Shown: positions 37,690-46,985 of the stretch, one piece after another
How positions within the stretch are numbered: position 1 is the stretch's first letter
Layout of the letters: every line of letters begins with the position of its first letter
Assembly (NCBI GenBank): GCA_964510225.1
Contig: CAZEAN010000008.1
Location: 1 to 64,000, forward strand
Length of the DNA stretch: 64,000 bases
Origin: CAZEAN01 sp964510225
GTDB lineage: Bacteria; Planctomycetota; Planctomycetia; Isosphaerales; Isosphaeraceae
Direction: 5' to 3'
The notes under the pieces: model-generated
Seen by the model: only the letters and a program-made list of their open reading frames with translations
Database searches by the model: none
Told to the model about the DNA's origin: nothing
Position numbers and translations under genes: made by a program

Positions 37690-39315
37690 GTGCCGAAACA
37701 GTTACTTTTTTCTGATAACGCCCGTCGCAAGATGTTTGCCGGGATTGATACCCTGGCTCAGGCAGTCGGGACGACGTTAGGCCCGACCGGCCGCAACGTC
37801 ATTCTCGACAAGTCGTTTGGTGGCCCAACCGTCACCAAGGACGGCGTCACTGTCTCGAAAGAGATCGAGTTGCCTGATCCGTTCGAAAACATGGGCGCTA
37901 AACTGGTCAATGTGGTTGCATCGAAGACGTCGGATGTCGCCGGTGACGGAACCACGACAGCAACGATTCTTGCCCGCGCGATTTTCCGCGAAGGGCTCAA
38001 GAGCGTGACTTCGGGCGCAAACCCCACAGCCCTCCGGCGTGGGATCGAGAAAGCGGTTGAAGCCACGATTGCCGAGTTGACGAACAACATGAGCCGGCCG
38101 GTGACTAAGCCGGAAGAAATCGCTCAAGTCGGTGCGATCTCAGCGAATAACGACGAATCGATCGGATCGATGCTTGCCGAGGCCGTTAGCAAAGTGGGCA
38201 ACGACGGTGTGATCACGGTCGAGGAAGGGAAGACCGCGGCGACAACCCTTGATTTCGTGGAGGGGCTCCAATTCGACAAGGGCTACCTGAGCCCGTACTT
38301 CGTGACGAGCCCGACAACGATGGAGGCCGTCCTCGAAGATCCCTTGATCCTTCTTCACGAGAAGAAGATCAGCAACCTCCGCGACTTAATCCCGCTCTTG
38401 GAAAAGGTCGCACAGTCCGCCAAGCCGCTCCTGATCATCGCGGAAGATGTCGAAGGAGAGGCACTCGCCGCCCTCGTGGTCAACAAGCTCCGGGGAATTC
38501 TCAACGTCTGTGCCGTCAAGGCCCCTGGTTTTGGCGATCGACGGAAGGCGATGCTGCAGGACATGGCGATTCTGACCGGTGGGACCGTCGTCAGCGAAGA
38601 CCTTGGCCTAAAGCTTGAGAACCTCACCGTCGCTGAGCTTGGCAACGCCAAGCAGGTGAAGGTCGCTAAGGATGATACGACGATCATTCAAGGGGCCGGG
38701 ACGAAGGAGGACATCCAAAAGCGGATCGAACAACTCCGTCGTCAGATCGGCGAAACCGAATCGGAGTACGATCGCGAAAAGTATCAAGAGCGACTCGCGA
38801 AGATCACCGGAGGTGTCGCGGTGATTAGCGTCGGTGCAGCGACCGAAGCCGCGATGAAAGAACTCAAGGCACGAGTCGAAGACGCCTTGCATGCAACCCG
38901 GGCCGCCGCTGAGGAAGGGATTGTTCCTGGCGGCGGGACTTCCCTCATTCGATGCCTCCCGGTTGTTCAGTCATTAGTCGAAAGCTTAAGCGGCGACGAG
39001 CGTCAGGGAGCGTTGATCGTCCTCCGAGCGTTGGAAGAACCGGCTCGTTTGATTTCAGAAAACGCCGGACACGACGGCGCTGTGATCGTCGACGAGATCC
39101 GAGCTGCGGGAGGCAACACCGGATTCAACGCCAACACCGGCGAATATGTAGACATGTTTGAATCCGGAATCATTGACCCCACGAAGGTGACCCGGACTGC
39201 CTTGCAGAATGCTGCTTCGATCGCCGCGTTGATGCTGACGACCGAAGCGATGATCACCAATCTTCCCGATGATGAGGAAGAAAAGGGAACGAGGATCGAA
39301 GGTTCGGTCCGATAA
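37690..39315 (+). CDS. groEL: 60-kDa chaperonin GroEL (copy 2, no GGM tail)
   Basis: 541-aa chaperonin subunit starting at a GTG with GAGGAG 9 bases before it. The core is complete: LGPTGRNVILDKSFGGPTVTKDGV, DGTTTATILAR, GGVAVISVGAATE, GIVPGGGTSLIR. It lacks the GGM tail and ends in an acidic then basic segment (DDEEEKGTRIEGSVR). Loss of the hydrophobic tail and lower similarity to copy 1 suggest specialised substrates, as described for secondary GroELs in other bacteria; that is inference. It sits 98 bp after groES and 280 bp before dnaJ. Confidence 0.95.
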   Translation: MPKQLLFSDNARRKMFAGIDTLAQAVGTTLGPTGRNVILDKSFGGPTVTKDGVTVSKEIELPDPFENMGAKLVNVVASKTSDVAGDGTTTATILARAIFREGLKSVTSGANPTALRRGIEKAVEATIAELTNNMSRPVTKPEEIAQVGAISANNDESIGSMLAEAVSKVGNDGVITVEEGKTAATTLDFVEGLQFDKGYLSPYFVTSPTTMEAVLEDPLILLHEKKISNLRDLIPLLEKVAQSAKPLLIIAEDVEGEALAALVVNKLRGILNVCAVKAPGFGDRRKAMLQDMAILTGGTVVSEDLGLKLENLTVAELGNAKQVKVAKDDTTIIQGAGTKEDIQKRIEQLRRQIGETESEYDREKYQERLAKITGGVAVISVGAATEAAMKELKARVEDALHATRAAAEEGIVPGGGTSLIRCLPVVQSLVESLSGDERQGALIVLRALEEPARLISENAGHDGAVIVDEIRAAGGNTGFNANTGEYVDMFESGIIDPTKVTRTALQNAASIAALMLTTEAMITNLPDDEEEKGTRIEGSVR

Positions 39316-39595
39316 GCCCCTCGAGCACCCTCGGTCGTTCAGGCGGTCCAGCCGACTAGGCTTGGATCGCTTGATCGATCGTTGACTCTCGCTGAGATCG
39401 GTCCGGTTGCTCACGATTTGTGTTCTATCCGTCTCAACGAATCCCGGCTGGTCGTCTAAAGAGGTCCGGTCAACTTGTTACACTCGGTCGATTGAATCGA
39501 ACTGCCTTGAGAGTTTGGCACTATGGCGGTCATGATAGCATGGCCTACTCAAAACACGATTAACTGGCCCGAAGTCCATCAATCCAATGAAAACC

Positions 39596-40741
39596 ATGGC
39601 AAAGCGCGACTTATATGACGTGTTGTCGGTTGAGCGAAACTCCACGCCGAACCAGATCAAGTCCGCCTACCGACAGCTTGCCAAACGGTTTCATCCTGAT
39701 CGCAACCCCAATGACCCCGAAGCGGAGCGACTCTTTCGTGAGGCTGCTGAAGCCTATGATGTCCTCTCCGATCCTGAAAAGCGGGCACGGTACGACCGGT
39801 ACGGATTCGCCGGTGTTGAAAATCAAGGGGCCAGTGACTTCCGGTCACCCGATGATGTAATCGACGCTGTCCGAGAGATGTTCGCTGGGACTGGATTTGG
39901 CGACCTCTTTGGAGGTGGTGGCCGACGTCGAGGACCTCGACAAGGGGCCGACATTCTCTATCGGATAGAGATCGATCTCGAAGAAGCCGCTCGGGGTGCG
40001 ACGAAGTCGTTCACCATCAAGCGTGATGATCACTGCGAATCGTGCCGCGGAACTGGAGCGCGACCAGGGACTTCACCAACGACCTGCGACTACTGTGGTG
40101 GTCAAGGGCAAGTCTTCACCGCTCGGGGCTTCTTCCAGATGGCAACGACCTGCCCGGCTTGCGGTGGCGAAGGGGTCCGGGTGATCGATCCTTGCCCCGA
40201 CTGTCGAGGATCGGGACGGCAGTCCAAAGAGGCGACGATTTCCCCGCTCAAAATTCCACCAGGAGCAACGAACGGCCTGATCCTCCTCCTCCGTGGACAG
40301 GGTGAACCCGGCGATCCTGGTGCACCCCGGGGTAACCTCCGTGTCCAGATCCAGGTCCGTCCTCACCCGTTCTTCGTCCGAGAGGATTCGAACCTGATCT
40401 GCCCGGTCCCGGTGAGCTTTGCCCAGGCAGCACTCGGCGCTGAGATCGAAGTCCCGACCCTTGACGGTCCGAGTCTGATGGAGATCCCCCGAGGGACTCA
40501 AAGCGGTGACGTCATTACACTCCGAGGACGGGGGATGCCCGACCTCAACGGCCGTGGCCGTGGTGATCAACACGTCCGAGTCGTGATCGAGACCCCTCGG
40601 AAACTGACCGAACGCCAAGAAGAGTTGCTCCGCGAACTCGCCGAACTCGACCACGCCCACGTCAGCCCCAAACGGAAGGGCTTCGTGGAAAAGCTCCGTG
40701 ACTTCTTCACCGAACCGGATGATGATCATGATTCAGCCTGA
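39596..40741 (+). CDS. dnaJ: Chaperone DnaJ
   Basis: 381-aa type I J-protein. J domain with HPD at residues 33-35 (KRFHPDRNP), a G/F-rich segment (GTGFGDLFGGGG), four CxxCxGxG zinc motifs (CESCRGTG, CDYCGGQG, CPACGGEG, CPDCRGSG) and the C-terminal substrate domain. The ATG at 39596 (MAKRDLYDVL) matches the family start; an in-frame ATG three codons upstream is possible. It would stimulate DnaK ATPase, but no dnaK is in the window. grpE follows by 111 bp. Confidence 0.96.
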   Translation: MAKRDLYDVLSVERNSTPNQIKSAYRQLAKRFHPDRNPNDPEAERLFREAAEAYDVLSDPEKRARYDRYGFAGVENQGASDFRSPDDVIDAVREMFAGTGFGDLFGGGGRRRGPRQGADILYRIEIDLEEAARGATKSFTIKRDDHCESCRGTGARPGTSPTTCDYCGGQGQVFTARGFFQMATTCPACGGEGVRVIDPCPDCRGSGRQSKEATISPLKIPPGATNGLILLLRGQGEPGDPGAPRGNLRVQIQVRPHPFFVREDSNLICPVPVSFAQAALGAEIEVPTLDGPSLMEIPRGTQSGDVITLRGRGMPDLNGRGRGDQHVRVVIETPRKLTERQEELLRELAELDHAHVSPKRKGFVEKLRDFFTEPDDDHDSA

Positions 40742-40792
40742 TCTCGATCCGATCCGATCCCCAATCCAAACTATACGCTCCAGGATCGAGAT
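40741..40792 (+). other. Inverted repeat ATCTCGATCC/GGATCGAGAT between dnaJ and grpE
   Basis: Ten perfect pairs with a 32-base loop, starting at the last base of the dnaJ stop codon. A GATCC triplet repeat sits in the loop. No U-run. Function unknown; could be a processing site or weak terminator. Confidence 0.35.
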
Positions 40793-40852
40793 ACAGATTA
40801 AACGAACAATTGACTTTCCTGTCACGATGAATGCAAGTTGAGAACTGTTCCC

Positions 40853-41488
40853 ATGACTAAACCTGACCAATCAAAACAGCCGACGGATCCACAAGCACCA
40901 AACCTTCAAGATTCCGAAAGTATCGATGCCGCTGATGGTGTCGAGCCGACCAATCGTTATGTGGGTAAGAATGCAGACGACTCAGCGACTGGGGAGGAGT
41001 CTGAGAACGATTCGTCCGTTTCATCTGATGGAGAGTCTCAGCTCTCCGCCTTGGAAACGGTAACCAAGGAACGAGACGATTACCTGGATAGATTCCGGAG
41101 AGCTCAAGCCGATTTCATCAACTATCAGCGACGGATGAGATCTCAGGCGGAATCGGAGAAGCCGTACGCGATCGCACCGTTGGCCAAAGATCTGCTCCCC
41201 GTACTCGATAGTTTCGACCGAGCGATCGACGCTGCCCGGAAATCGGAAAACGACGCGATCATTACCGGACTGGAGATGGTCCAAAAGCAGTTGATCGAGA
41301 CCCTCGGCAAGCATGGAGTTGAAGCAATCGATGCGGTCGATCAGCCTTTTGATCCGAACCAACACGAAGCACTGACCCAGATGCAAGTCGAGGGTAAAGA
41401 GGAAGGAATCGTCGTTTCTGAATTTGAACGTGGTTACAAGATTAAGGATCGCGTTCTCCGTCCAAGTCGGGTCGCCGTCTCGGCCTAA
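40853..41488 (+). CDS. grpE: Nucleotide exchange factor GrpE
   Basis: 211-aa DnaK exchange factor. An acidic, Ser-rich N-terminal third (about residues 1-65) leads to a coiled coil (TKERDDYLDRFRRAQADFINYQRR) and the C-terminal beta-wing domain (PFDPNQHEALTQMQVEG, with VSEFERGYKIKDRVLRPSRVAVS). The ATG at 40853 is chosen; a TTG at 40838 in frame would add five residues. Order groEL-groES-groEL2-dnaJ-grpE without dnaK is unlike the common grpE-dnaK-dnaJ order. Confidence 0.95.
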   Translation: MTKPDQSKQPTDPQAPNLQDSESIDAADGVEPTNRYVGKNADDSATGEESENDSSVSSDGESQLSALETVTKERDDYLDRFRRAQADFINYQRRMRSQAESEKPYAIAPLAKDLLPVLDSFDRAIDAARKSENDAIITGLEMVQKQLIETLGKHGVEAIDAVDQPFDPNQHEALTQMQVEGKEEGIVVSEFERGYKIKDRVLRPSRVAVSA

Positions 41489-41533
41489 CCGACCTCGTAA
41501 TGATCAACATCAAGTGGCTCTGGGAGATCGATC

Positions 41534-41863
41534 ATGCCGACGTACGATTATATCTGCGACAGTTGTAGTCATGAATTCGAGGCGTTTGAGTCGATCAAGG
41601 CCGATCCCCAGACGCTTTGTCCTTCCTGTGGCGAAGAAAAGCTCCGTCGGAAGATTGGCGGTGGTGCCGCCATCATCTTTAAGGGATCAGGCTTTTACAT
41701 CACGGATTATCGTTCTGACTCGTATAAGAAAGCAGCAAGTGCGGACAAAGAGGCATCGGGTGGTTCCTCCAAATCGAGTGACTCCAATGGCTCATCAACG
41801 TCGAGTAAGTCGAGTGATGCTTCGAAAGCACCATCAACTGGGTCTTCGAGTTCGACCGACTAG
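41534..41863 (+). CDS. FmdB-type zinc-ribbon protein
   Basis: 109 aa. The N-terminal zinc ribbon has CDSC and CPSC (MPTYDYICDSCSHEF, then LCPSCGEEKLRRKIGG), the family pattern. The C-terminal 45 residues are almost only Ser, Lys, Asp, Gly and Thr and are probably disordered. The family is named from an amidase-linked regulator; its function in most bacteria is unknown. It lies 45 bp after grpE and 21 bp before yacG on the same strand. Confidence 0.92.
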   Translation: MPTYDYICDSCSHEFEAFESIKADPQTLCPSCGEEKLRRKIGGGAAIIFKGSGFYITDYRSDSYKKAASADKEASGGSSKSSDSNGSSTSSKSSDASKAPSTGSSSSTD

Positions 41864-41884
41864 TTTTTTCGCCTTAGTCTGAGG

Positions 41885-42091
41885 ATGCTTCCAGTGGTGC
41901 GAGCAGACTGCCCAATCTGCGGTACCCGGACTGAAGGGGAGTCACTTAAGGACCTCCCTTCGTTTCCGTTCTGTAGTCGTCGATGTCGAATGATCGACCT
42001 CGGTCGTTGGGCTGATGGGTCCAATGCGCTGCCAGGTCCCTCCGTTCCTCCATCCGGTCTGAGCCCGACTGACGACGAAAGTGATGACTGA
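41885..42091 (+). CDS. yacG: DNA gyrase inhibitor YacG
   Basis: 68-aa zinc protein. The CPICG and CSRRC pairs (about C9, C12, C30, C34) and the following RMIDLGRWADG match YacG, which binds GyrB and inhibits gyrase in E. coli. The tail is Pro/Ser/Asp-rich. The ATG at 41885 is used; a GTG at 41897 (VRADCPICG) may be the start because GAGG lies about 10 bases before it. Confidence 0.9.
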   Translation: MLPVVRADCPICGTRTEGESLKDLPSFPFCSRRCRMIDLGRWADGSNALPGPSVPPSGLSPTDDESDD

Positions 42092-42103
42092 CTCTGATTC
42101 TGG

Positions 42104-42131
42104 TTGACAGGATTGCTGAGACCAGTAGCAT
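42104..42131 (+). promoter_or_regulatory. Candidate sigma-70 promoter of the glycan locus
   Basis: TTGACA (42104-42109), a 16-base spacer and TAGCAT (42126-42131). It lies about 180 bp upstream of the first epimerase gene, so the transcript would carry a leader of about 170 bases, with no gene recognised in it. Confidence 0.4.
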
Positions 42132-42309
42132 ACCGGACTGTGCGTTTGATCGATTCTTGTCCGTCCTCAATACCAATGAGTCGGCAGCGGGTGACATCAT
42201 CAGATCAACAAGGGTCGGATCCCTTGAGTTTCATGGCCTGTCATCCTGATTGATCGGTTCACGACCGAACACAACGTCGACTGTTCAACGTCCACGGATG
42301 GGTCTCACC

Positions 42310-43239
42310 ATGCGGATTCTAGTCACCGGCGGCGCCGGTTATGTCGGCTCGACACTCGTCCCTGCACTGCTCGACCTCGGACATCGCGTCCGAGTACTCG
42401 ACTCCCTGAAGTTTGGGGGCAGCGGACTTCTCCCTTGTTGTCAGAATCGATTCTTCGAGTTGCAACAAGGGGATGTCTGTAACCCTGGCGATGTGGAGCG
42501 TGCTCTCGATGGGGTCGACGCAATCATTCACCTTGCCGCCATCGTCGGCTACCCGGCTTGCAAGAAAGAACCGCACGTCGCCCAAGCAACAAACGTCGAG
42601 GGCACTAAACTGCTCTTGGAGAAGAGACACCAGGATCAGAGGTTCTTGTTTGCCTCGACGGGAAGCATTTATGGTTCTATCCCTGATTATGTCTGCAATG
42701 AAAACACCCCTCGTGCCCCAATCACTCTTTATGGAGAGACAAAAGCACGAGCCGAGCAGATGGTCCTCGATGCAGGAAACGGCCTTGCCTATCGCTTTGC
42801 GACCGCCTTCGGGGTAAGCAACCGGATGCGGCTCGACCTGATGCCGAATGATTTTACCTACCAAGCCGTCAAAAACCGTAACCTCATTGTCTACCAGGGT
42901 GGTTTCAAGCGAACTTTTGTTCATGTTCGCGACATGGCACGTTCGTTTATTTTCGGGCTTGAGCGTTGGGAGACGGTCAAAGATGACGTCTACAACGTTG
43001 GTCATGAAAGCATGAACTTTACGAAAGAGGATGTTGCGCGCAAGATCCTGGAACACACCGATTACTACCTCCACTTCGCTGAGGTTGGTAGCGATGCTGA
43101 CCAGCGAAACTATGAGGTCAGTTACGAGAAGATTCGCTCGAAGGGCTTTGAGACAACGATCGACCTGGATCGCGGAATCGGCGAGCTTGTGAAGGCGGCT
43201 CAGCTCATCGAATGGAAGAACCCGTTCGGGAACGTCTGA
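42310..43239 (+). CDS. NAD-dependent sugar-nucleotide epimerase/dehydratase
   Basis: 309-aa extended SDR enzyme. The N-terminal Rossmann motif GGAGYVGS is at about residues 8-15, the catalytic Tyr-x3-Lys is YGETK (after STGSIYG), and HVRDMARSFIFGLE and YNVGHESMNFTKEDVARKI fit the UDP/dTDP-sugar epimerase group. The precise sugar cannot be told. It is first of a run of glycan genes. The start at 42310 (MRILVTGGAG) is chosen; ATG 42298 is possible. Confidence 0.9.
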   Translation: MRILVTGGAGYVGSTLVPALLDLGHRVRVLDSLKFGGSGLLPCCQNRFFELQQGDVCNPGDVERALDGVDAIIHLAAIVGYPACKKEPHVAQATNVEGTKLLLEKRHQDQRFLFASTGSIYGSIPDYVCNENTPRAPITLYGETKARAEQMVLDAGNGLAYRFATAFGVSNRMRLDLMPNDFTYQAVKNRNLIVYQGGFKRTFVHVRDMARSFIFGLERWETVKDDVYNVGHESMNFTKEDVARKILEHTDYYLHFAEVGSDADQRNYEVSYEKIRSKGFETTIDLDRGIGELVKAAQLIEWKNPFGNV

Positions 43240-43329
43240 GACCCGAAGGATTGAGGATCTGCCCCCAGAGGACCCACCGAGGAGTGTTTCCATACACTCC
43301 TCGGTCTTCACCTACGGAAGGAACCGATC

Positions 43330-44292
43330 ATGGAAAGCTACTGGTCCGACAAGAGAGTTACGGTAACCGGGGGGGCTGGCTTCCTCGGCCGTCATTTGGT
43401 TTCAAGGCTTGAGACGCTCGGGGCTACGGTATTTGTCCCTCGAAAGCGTGAGTTTGATCTAACGTCACTTGATTCTTCTTTAAAATGCTTGCTCGAACAT
43501 CCGTGCGATATGCTGATCCATGCTGCCGCTTATTATGGCGGAATCGGCATTAATGTCAATGAACCAGGAAACTTATATTATCAGAACCTGGTGATGGGTG
43601 CCAACTTGATGGAGGCGGCTCGACTCACCAACGTCAATAAAGTAGTCAACATTGGAACTGCCTGTAGCTACCCAGGTTATCTTGAAGGTGAGCTGAAGGA
43701 AGAGGACCTCTGGAACGGCCCTTGCCACGCGAGCGTGGTGAATTACGGTCTCACCAAGAAGATGCTCGCGGTTCAAGGTGCCGCGTACAAGCGACAGTAC
43801 GGACTCAATTCGATCCACCTGATCCTCACGAACTTGTATGGCCCCGGCGATTCTTACAATCCTGATCGCTCTCATGTCGTCGCTGCTTTGATCCGAAAAT
43901 GGGTCGAAGCCACCGCGAACGGTGATCCCAGCGTTGAAGTCTGGGGGACAGGAAAGCCGATCCGTGAATTCATCTATGTCGGGGATTGTGCGGATGCGAT
44001 CATACTCGCGTCCGAGCTTTATGATGACGTCTCGATGCCACTCAACATCGGAACTGGAGTCGGAACTTCGATCCGTGAACTCGCGGAGACGGTCCACCAG
44101 CTTTCCGGATTTAAGGGAACACTCCAATGGAATAATGACAAGCCCGATGGCGCCGCGAAGAAAGTGCTCGACGTCACGAGGATGAAGGCGGCTCTCGGCG
44201 GCTGGACACCTCCGACCAACCTGAAGGACGGTCTTGCCCAGACGATTGCCTGGTATCGTGCTCACAAAGCCGAGGCCGACCAAAAATGGTGA
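43330..44292 (+). CDS. GDP-L-fucose synthase-like NAD(P)-dependent epimerase/reductase
   Basis: 320-aa SDR enzyme resembling GDP-L-fucose synthase (Fcl/WcaG), which turns GDP-4-keto-6-deoxymannose into GDP-fucose. Visible are GGAGFLGRHL, the HAAAYYGGIGINVNEPG box typical of this group, SxxYxxxK with TACSYPG and YGLTKKM, and GKPIREFIYVGD. No GDP-mannose dehydratase gene is in the window, so the exact product is uncertain. It starts 90 bp after the epimerase gene and its stop overlaps the next start. Confidence 0.88.
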   Translation: MESYWSDKRVTVTGGAGFLGRHLVSRLETLGATVFVPRKREFDLTSLDSSLKCLLEHPCDMLIHAAAYYGGIGINVNEPGNLYYQNLVMGANLMEAARLTNVNKVVNIGTACSYPGYLEGELKEEDLWNGPCHASVVNYGLTKKMLAVQGAAYKRQYGLNSIHLILTNLYGPGDSYNPDRSHVVAALIRKWVEATANGDPSVEVWGTGKPIREFIYVGDCADAIILASELYDDVSMPLNIGTGVGTSIRELAETVHQLSGFKGTLQWNNDKPDGAAKKVLDVTRMKAALGGWTPPTNLKDGLAQTIAWYRAHKAEADQKW

Positions 44293-45650
44293 GCCAAGAA
44301 TCCTTGAATTCAACGGAGTTCGACGAACCGATTTCTAGACGACCGTCGGTTTTGTTCATCAATCAATACTACTGGCCTGATCATGCATCAACTGCACAAC
44401 ACCTGTCAGACCTCGCGGAAGACCTCGGAGCCCGAGGCTTCGATTGTCAGGTGATCTGCGGCCGAGGCTCGTACCGTTCCGGCCAGTCTCGATTGCCTCG
44501 TCGTGAAGTCCGAAACAGGGTGACGATTCATCGGGTCGATGCAACCTCCTTCGGACGCGCAAATACAGTTCGTCGGATGTTCGATTACCTGACCTTCTAC
44601 CTCGGTGCCTTTCTGCTCGCTCTCCGGCTCCCGAAGACCGATCTCGTCGTTACCCTGACAACGCCGCCACTAATCGGATTGATCGGCACGGTCCTCCGGT
44701 GGCTCCGCAGATCAAAGCATGTCTATTGGAGCATGGATCTGCATCCCGACGCAAGCATCGCCCTCAGGCGAATGGATCCCCGTTGGCCGCTACCGCGACT
44801 CCTCCAGTGGCTCAGCAATGCGGTGATCAGAAAGGCCGATCGAATTGTCGTCCTAGGGCCGTACATGGCCGACCGGATCCAGGCGAAAGGGGTTGATCAA
44901 GATAGGATCGTGGAGATCCCCGTCTGGAGCCGAGCCTCAGAGGTTTTCCCGATCGAGCCGGAACAGAACAAGCTAAGGTCCCGGCTCCATCTGCAAGATT
45001 ACTTCGTCGTTATGTATTCGGGGAACCTCGGGCTCGCCCATTCCGCCTCCGAATTCATCACGGCTGCGATCGCACTTAAGGGCCATCCGAAGATTCGGTT
45101 CGTCTTCGTTGGGGGTGGACCACGGATGGAAGAGGTGAAGCGAGCGAAGGAGACTGAGGGACTCGATGATCTCCTTATTTTAGACTATGTTCCGAGAGAA
45201 CAGCTCTTTGAATCTTTATCGCTTGCGGATCTGCACTTGATCTCGATGCGACCCGAGATGACGGGGATCGTCGTTCCTGGCAAGCTTTACGGGATTATGG
45301 CCTCGGGACGTCCTGCACTCTTTGTCGGACCGGATCACTCAGAAACGGCAGACACCATCCGAGAGTTCGACTGTGGTCGGACCATCCGATTTGGCGATCC
45401 CGATTCTCTCATCGCTCAACTTCAGTGGCTGGCGAGTGATCCCGAGCATGCGTTCGAACTCGGTGCAAACGGCCGTCGTGCGTTCCTCGATCACTTCGAA
45501 CGTGAACACTGTTGCGACGGCTGGGCAGCGCTTCTTTCTCGATTCGGTGCTGCCAACCCAGAGCGATTAGCGACGGTAGCTGCTGTACGGGTAGAGTACG
45601 AACCGCTGGAGGAGAATCAGGGCGGGTTCGTTTCGAGTCTCAACGCGTGA
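44286..45650 (+). CDS. GT4-family glycosyltransferase
   Basis: 454-aa GT-B fold enzyme. The N-terminal domain has VLFINQYYWPDHASTAQHLSDLAEDL; the C-terminal domain has MYSGNLGLAHS, VFVGGGPRMEEVKR, ILDYVPREQLFESLSLADLHL and PGKLYGIMASGRPALFVG, the nucleotide-sugar E-x7-E region of WbuB-like GT4 proteins. It overlaps the upstream gene by 7 bp. Its last 28 codons overlap, tail to tail, the end of the membrane gene on the other strand, so the terminal EYEPLEENQGG segment may be an unconserved extension. Confidence 0.9.
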   Translation: MVSQESLNSTEFDEPISRRPSVLFINQYYWPDHASTAQHLSDLAEDLGARGFDCQVICGRGSYRSGQSRLPRREVRNRVTIHRVDATSFGRANTVRRMFDYLTFYLGAFLLALRLPKTDLVVTLTTPPLIGLIGTVLRWLRRSKHVYWSMDLHPDASIALRRMDPRWPLPRLLQWLSNAVIRKADRIVVLGPYMADRIQAKGVDQDRIVEIPVWSRASEVFPIEPEQNKLRSRLHLQDYFVVMYSGNLGLAHSASEFITAAIALKGHPKIRFVFVGGGPRMEEVKRAKETEGLDDLLILDYVPREQLFESLSLADLHLISMRPEMTGIVVPGKLYGIMASGRPALFVGPDHSETADTIREFDCGRTIRFGDPDSLIAQLQWLASDPEHAFELGANGRRAFLDHFEREHCCDGWAALLSRFGAANPERLATVAAVRVEYEPLEENQGGFVSSLNA

Positions 45651-46904
45651 CCAAGGATTGAGGATCCCGTAATAGCTGTAGACCATCCCAATGAGACAGA
45701 AACCGACCACGAGGAGCTTCCAAGCCCCGAATCGGAGTCGCTCTAACCCCCCGATTGTGAAGAAGAAGGCGATCGGGGTTATCGCGAGTAGGTGTCTGGT
45801 ACCGAATGAGGCGCCTGAAAAATCAGTCCGACGGACTCCATAACTATAGTACCAAACAAGTACAACTATGTTGATAAAAACGAGGACTGCGAGCGGTCTT
45901 AGCGCATCGCGTCGCCCGAGTCCGAGCAGGATGAGGCCGATCGGAGTGAGGAAGAGGATCGGCGTGATCGTCAGCCACCCTTGGGGACCCACGAGAAACT
46001 CCAGGAGGAACCAGATCCGTGGGCTTTCATCAATAAATTGCCCTGCAGTTGACTTCCAATATGACCCGTCGAATTCAATCGCTTCAGGATAGAATTCGAC
46101 GGGCAACGGGGAACCTGTCACTGATGACTGGAGCACGACGTGAAGGAGCAACGGCGGGATCGTTCCGATCAGGAATCCCATCCCCGCATTCCTTGATTTC
46201 CTGAAGAGCCAGCCAGCGAGACCAATCCAGAACAAACCACCGGTCGGGAGGTCGATCGTCGCTGCCAGGCTCACCAAGAAACCGACGAAGGACCAGCGAA
46301 CGATCTTCGACCGGGAGTCGGAACGATCGAGCAAGACGAGTCCAACCCCAACCGTCACGAGACCTGCTGCAGGACTGTGGTTATTAAAGGTCACCCCATA
46401 GACTGGGAGCAGCGAACCAAGCCCAAAGAAGACCACTGCCAGGTCAGCAAACCACCGAGGGACCTCGACCGTCTGTAACATCCGACGGAGAGCGTTGATT
46501 CCCAATGCGGATGGGAGCCCAACAAGGGTAGTCACAAGGAGGAAGTTAACCAGATGGAGCGACTCAATCCCGCCACTCATCCGGTAACCCAATCGCTCGA
46601 CTGGAAAGTAAATGAGCGCACCGAGTGCCGATAATACTGGGGGCTTGTCAGAGTAAAGATGCCCTCGAAACTTCGCGAGGTCAGGAGTCCCGCTGGGACC
46701 GAGGAGAGGTGAGTCCTCGATGATCAACGTTCCCCGTTCGACAATCGACTCGATCGTCATGTAGCGTGACCAGACGTTCCCACTGTGTCGGATCGGCCCG
46801 ACCCAAGTCAGGCCACCGAGGAGCACCAGGTAGAGAATTCCGGGGAGAATCGAACGCCAGAGACGGATTGGTTGTCGGACAGTCAACGGCTCCGTCGATC
46901 CCAT
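45567..46904 (-). CDS. Polytopic membrane protein, GT-C-like, unknown function
   Basis: 445 aa with about 10 hydrophobic helices spread over most of the length (for example VLLGGLTWVGPI near 30 and LLVVGFCLIGMVYSYYG near the end). A first soluble loop (SRYMTIESIVERGTLIIEDSP, then GHLYSDKPPVLSA) resembles GT-C transferases, whose periplasmic loop carries an Asp-Glu or similar pair. I do not recognise a specific family. It runs against the glycan genes, overlapping the GT4 gene end by 84 bp and starting divergently from the next membrane transferase. Confidence 0.78.
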   Translation of the reverse strand: MGSTEPLTVRQPIRLWRSILPGILYLVLLGGLTWVGPIRHSGNVWSRYMTIESIVERGTLIIEDSPLLGPSGTPDLAKFRGHLYSDKPPVLSALGALIYFPVERLGYRMSGGIESLHLVNFLLVTTLVGLPSALGINALRRMLQTVEVPRWFADLAVVFFGLGSLLPVYGVTFNNHSPAAGLVTVGVGLVLLDRSDSRSKIVRWSFVGFLVSLAATIDLPTGGLFWIGLAGWLFRKSRNAGMGFLIGTIPPLLLHVVLQSSVTGSPLPVEFYPEAIEFDGSYWKSTAGQFIDESPRIWFLLEFLVGPQGWLTITPILFLTPIGLILLGLGRRDALRPLAVLVFINIVVLVWYYSYGVRRTDFSGASFGTRHLLAITPIAFFFTIGGLERLRFGAWKLLVVGFCLIGMVYSYYGILNPWSRVETRNEPALILLQRFVLYPYSSYRR

Positions 46905-46985
46905 GAATTGACCTCAGACCGTTACGATAGAAAAACCCAGAGAGTGGGAAGCCTTGATCCGAATCCTATCAGGTGGAGGTCCCTG

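Noticed and set aside
42319..43311. 330-codon minus-strand open frame
   Set aside because: Antisense to the SDR epimerase gene, which carries all catalytic motifs.
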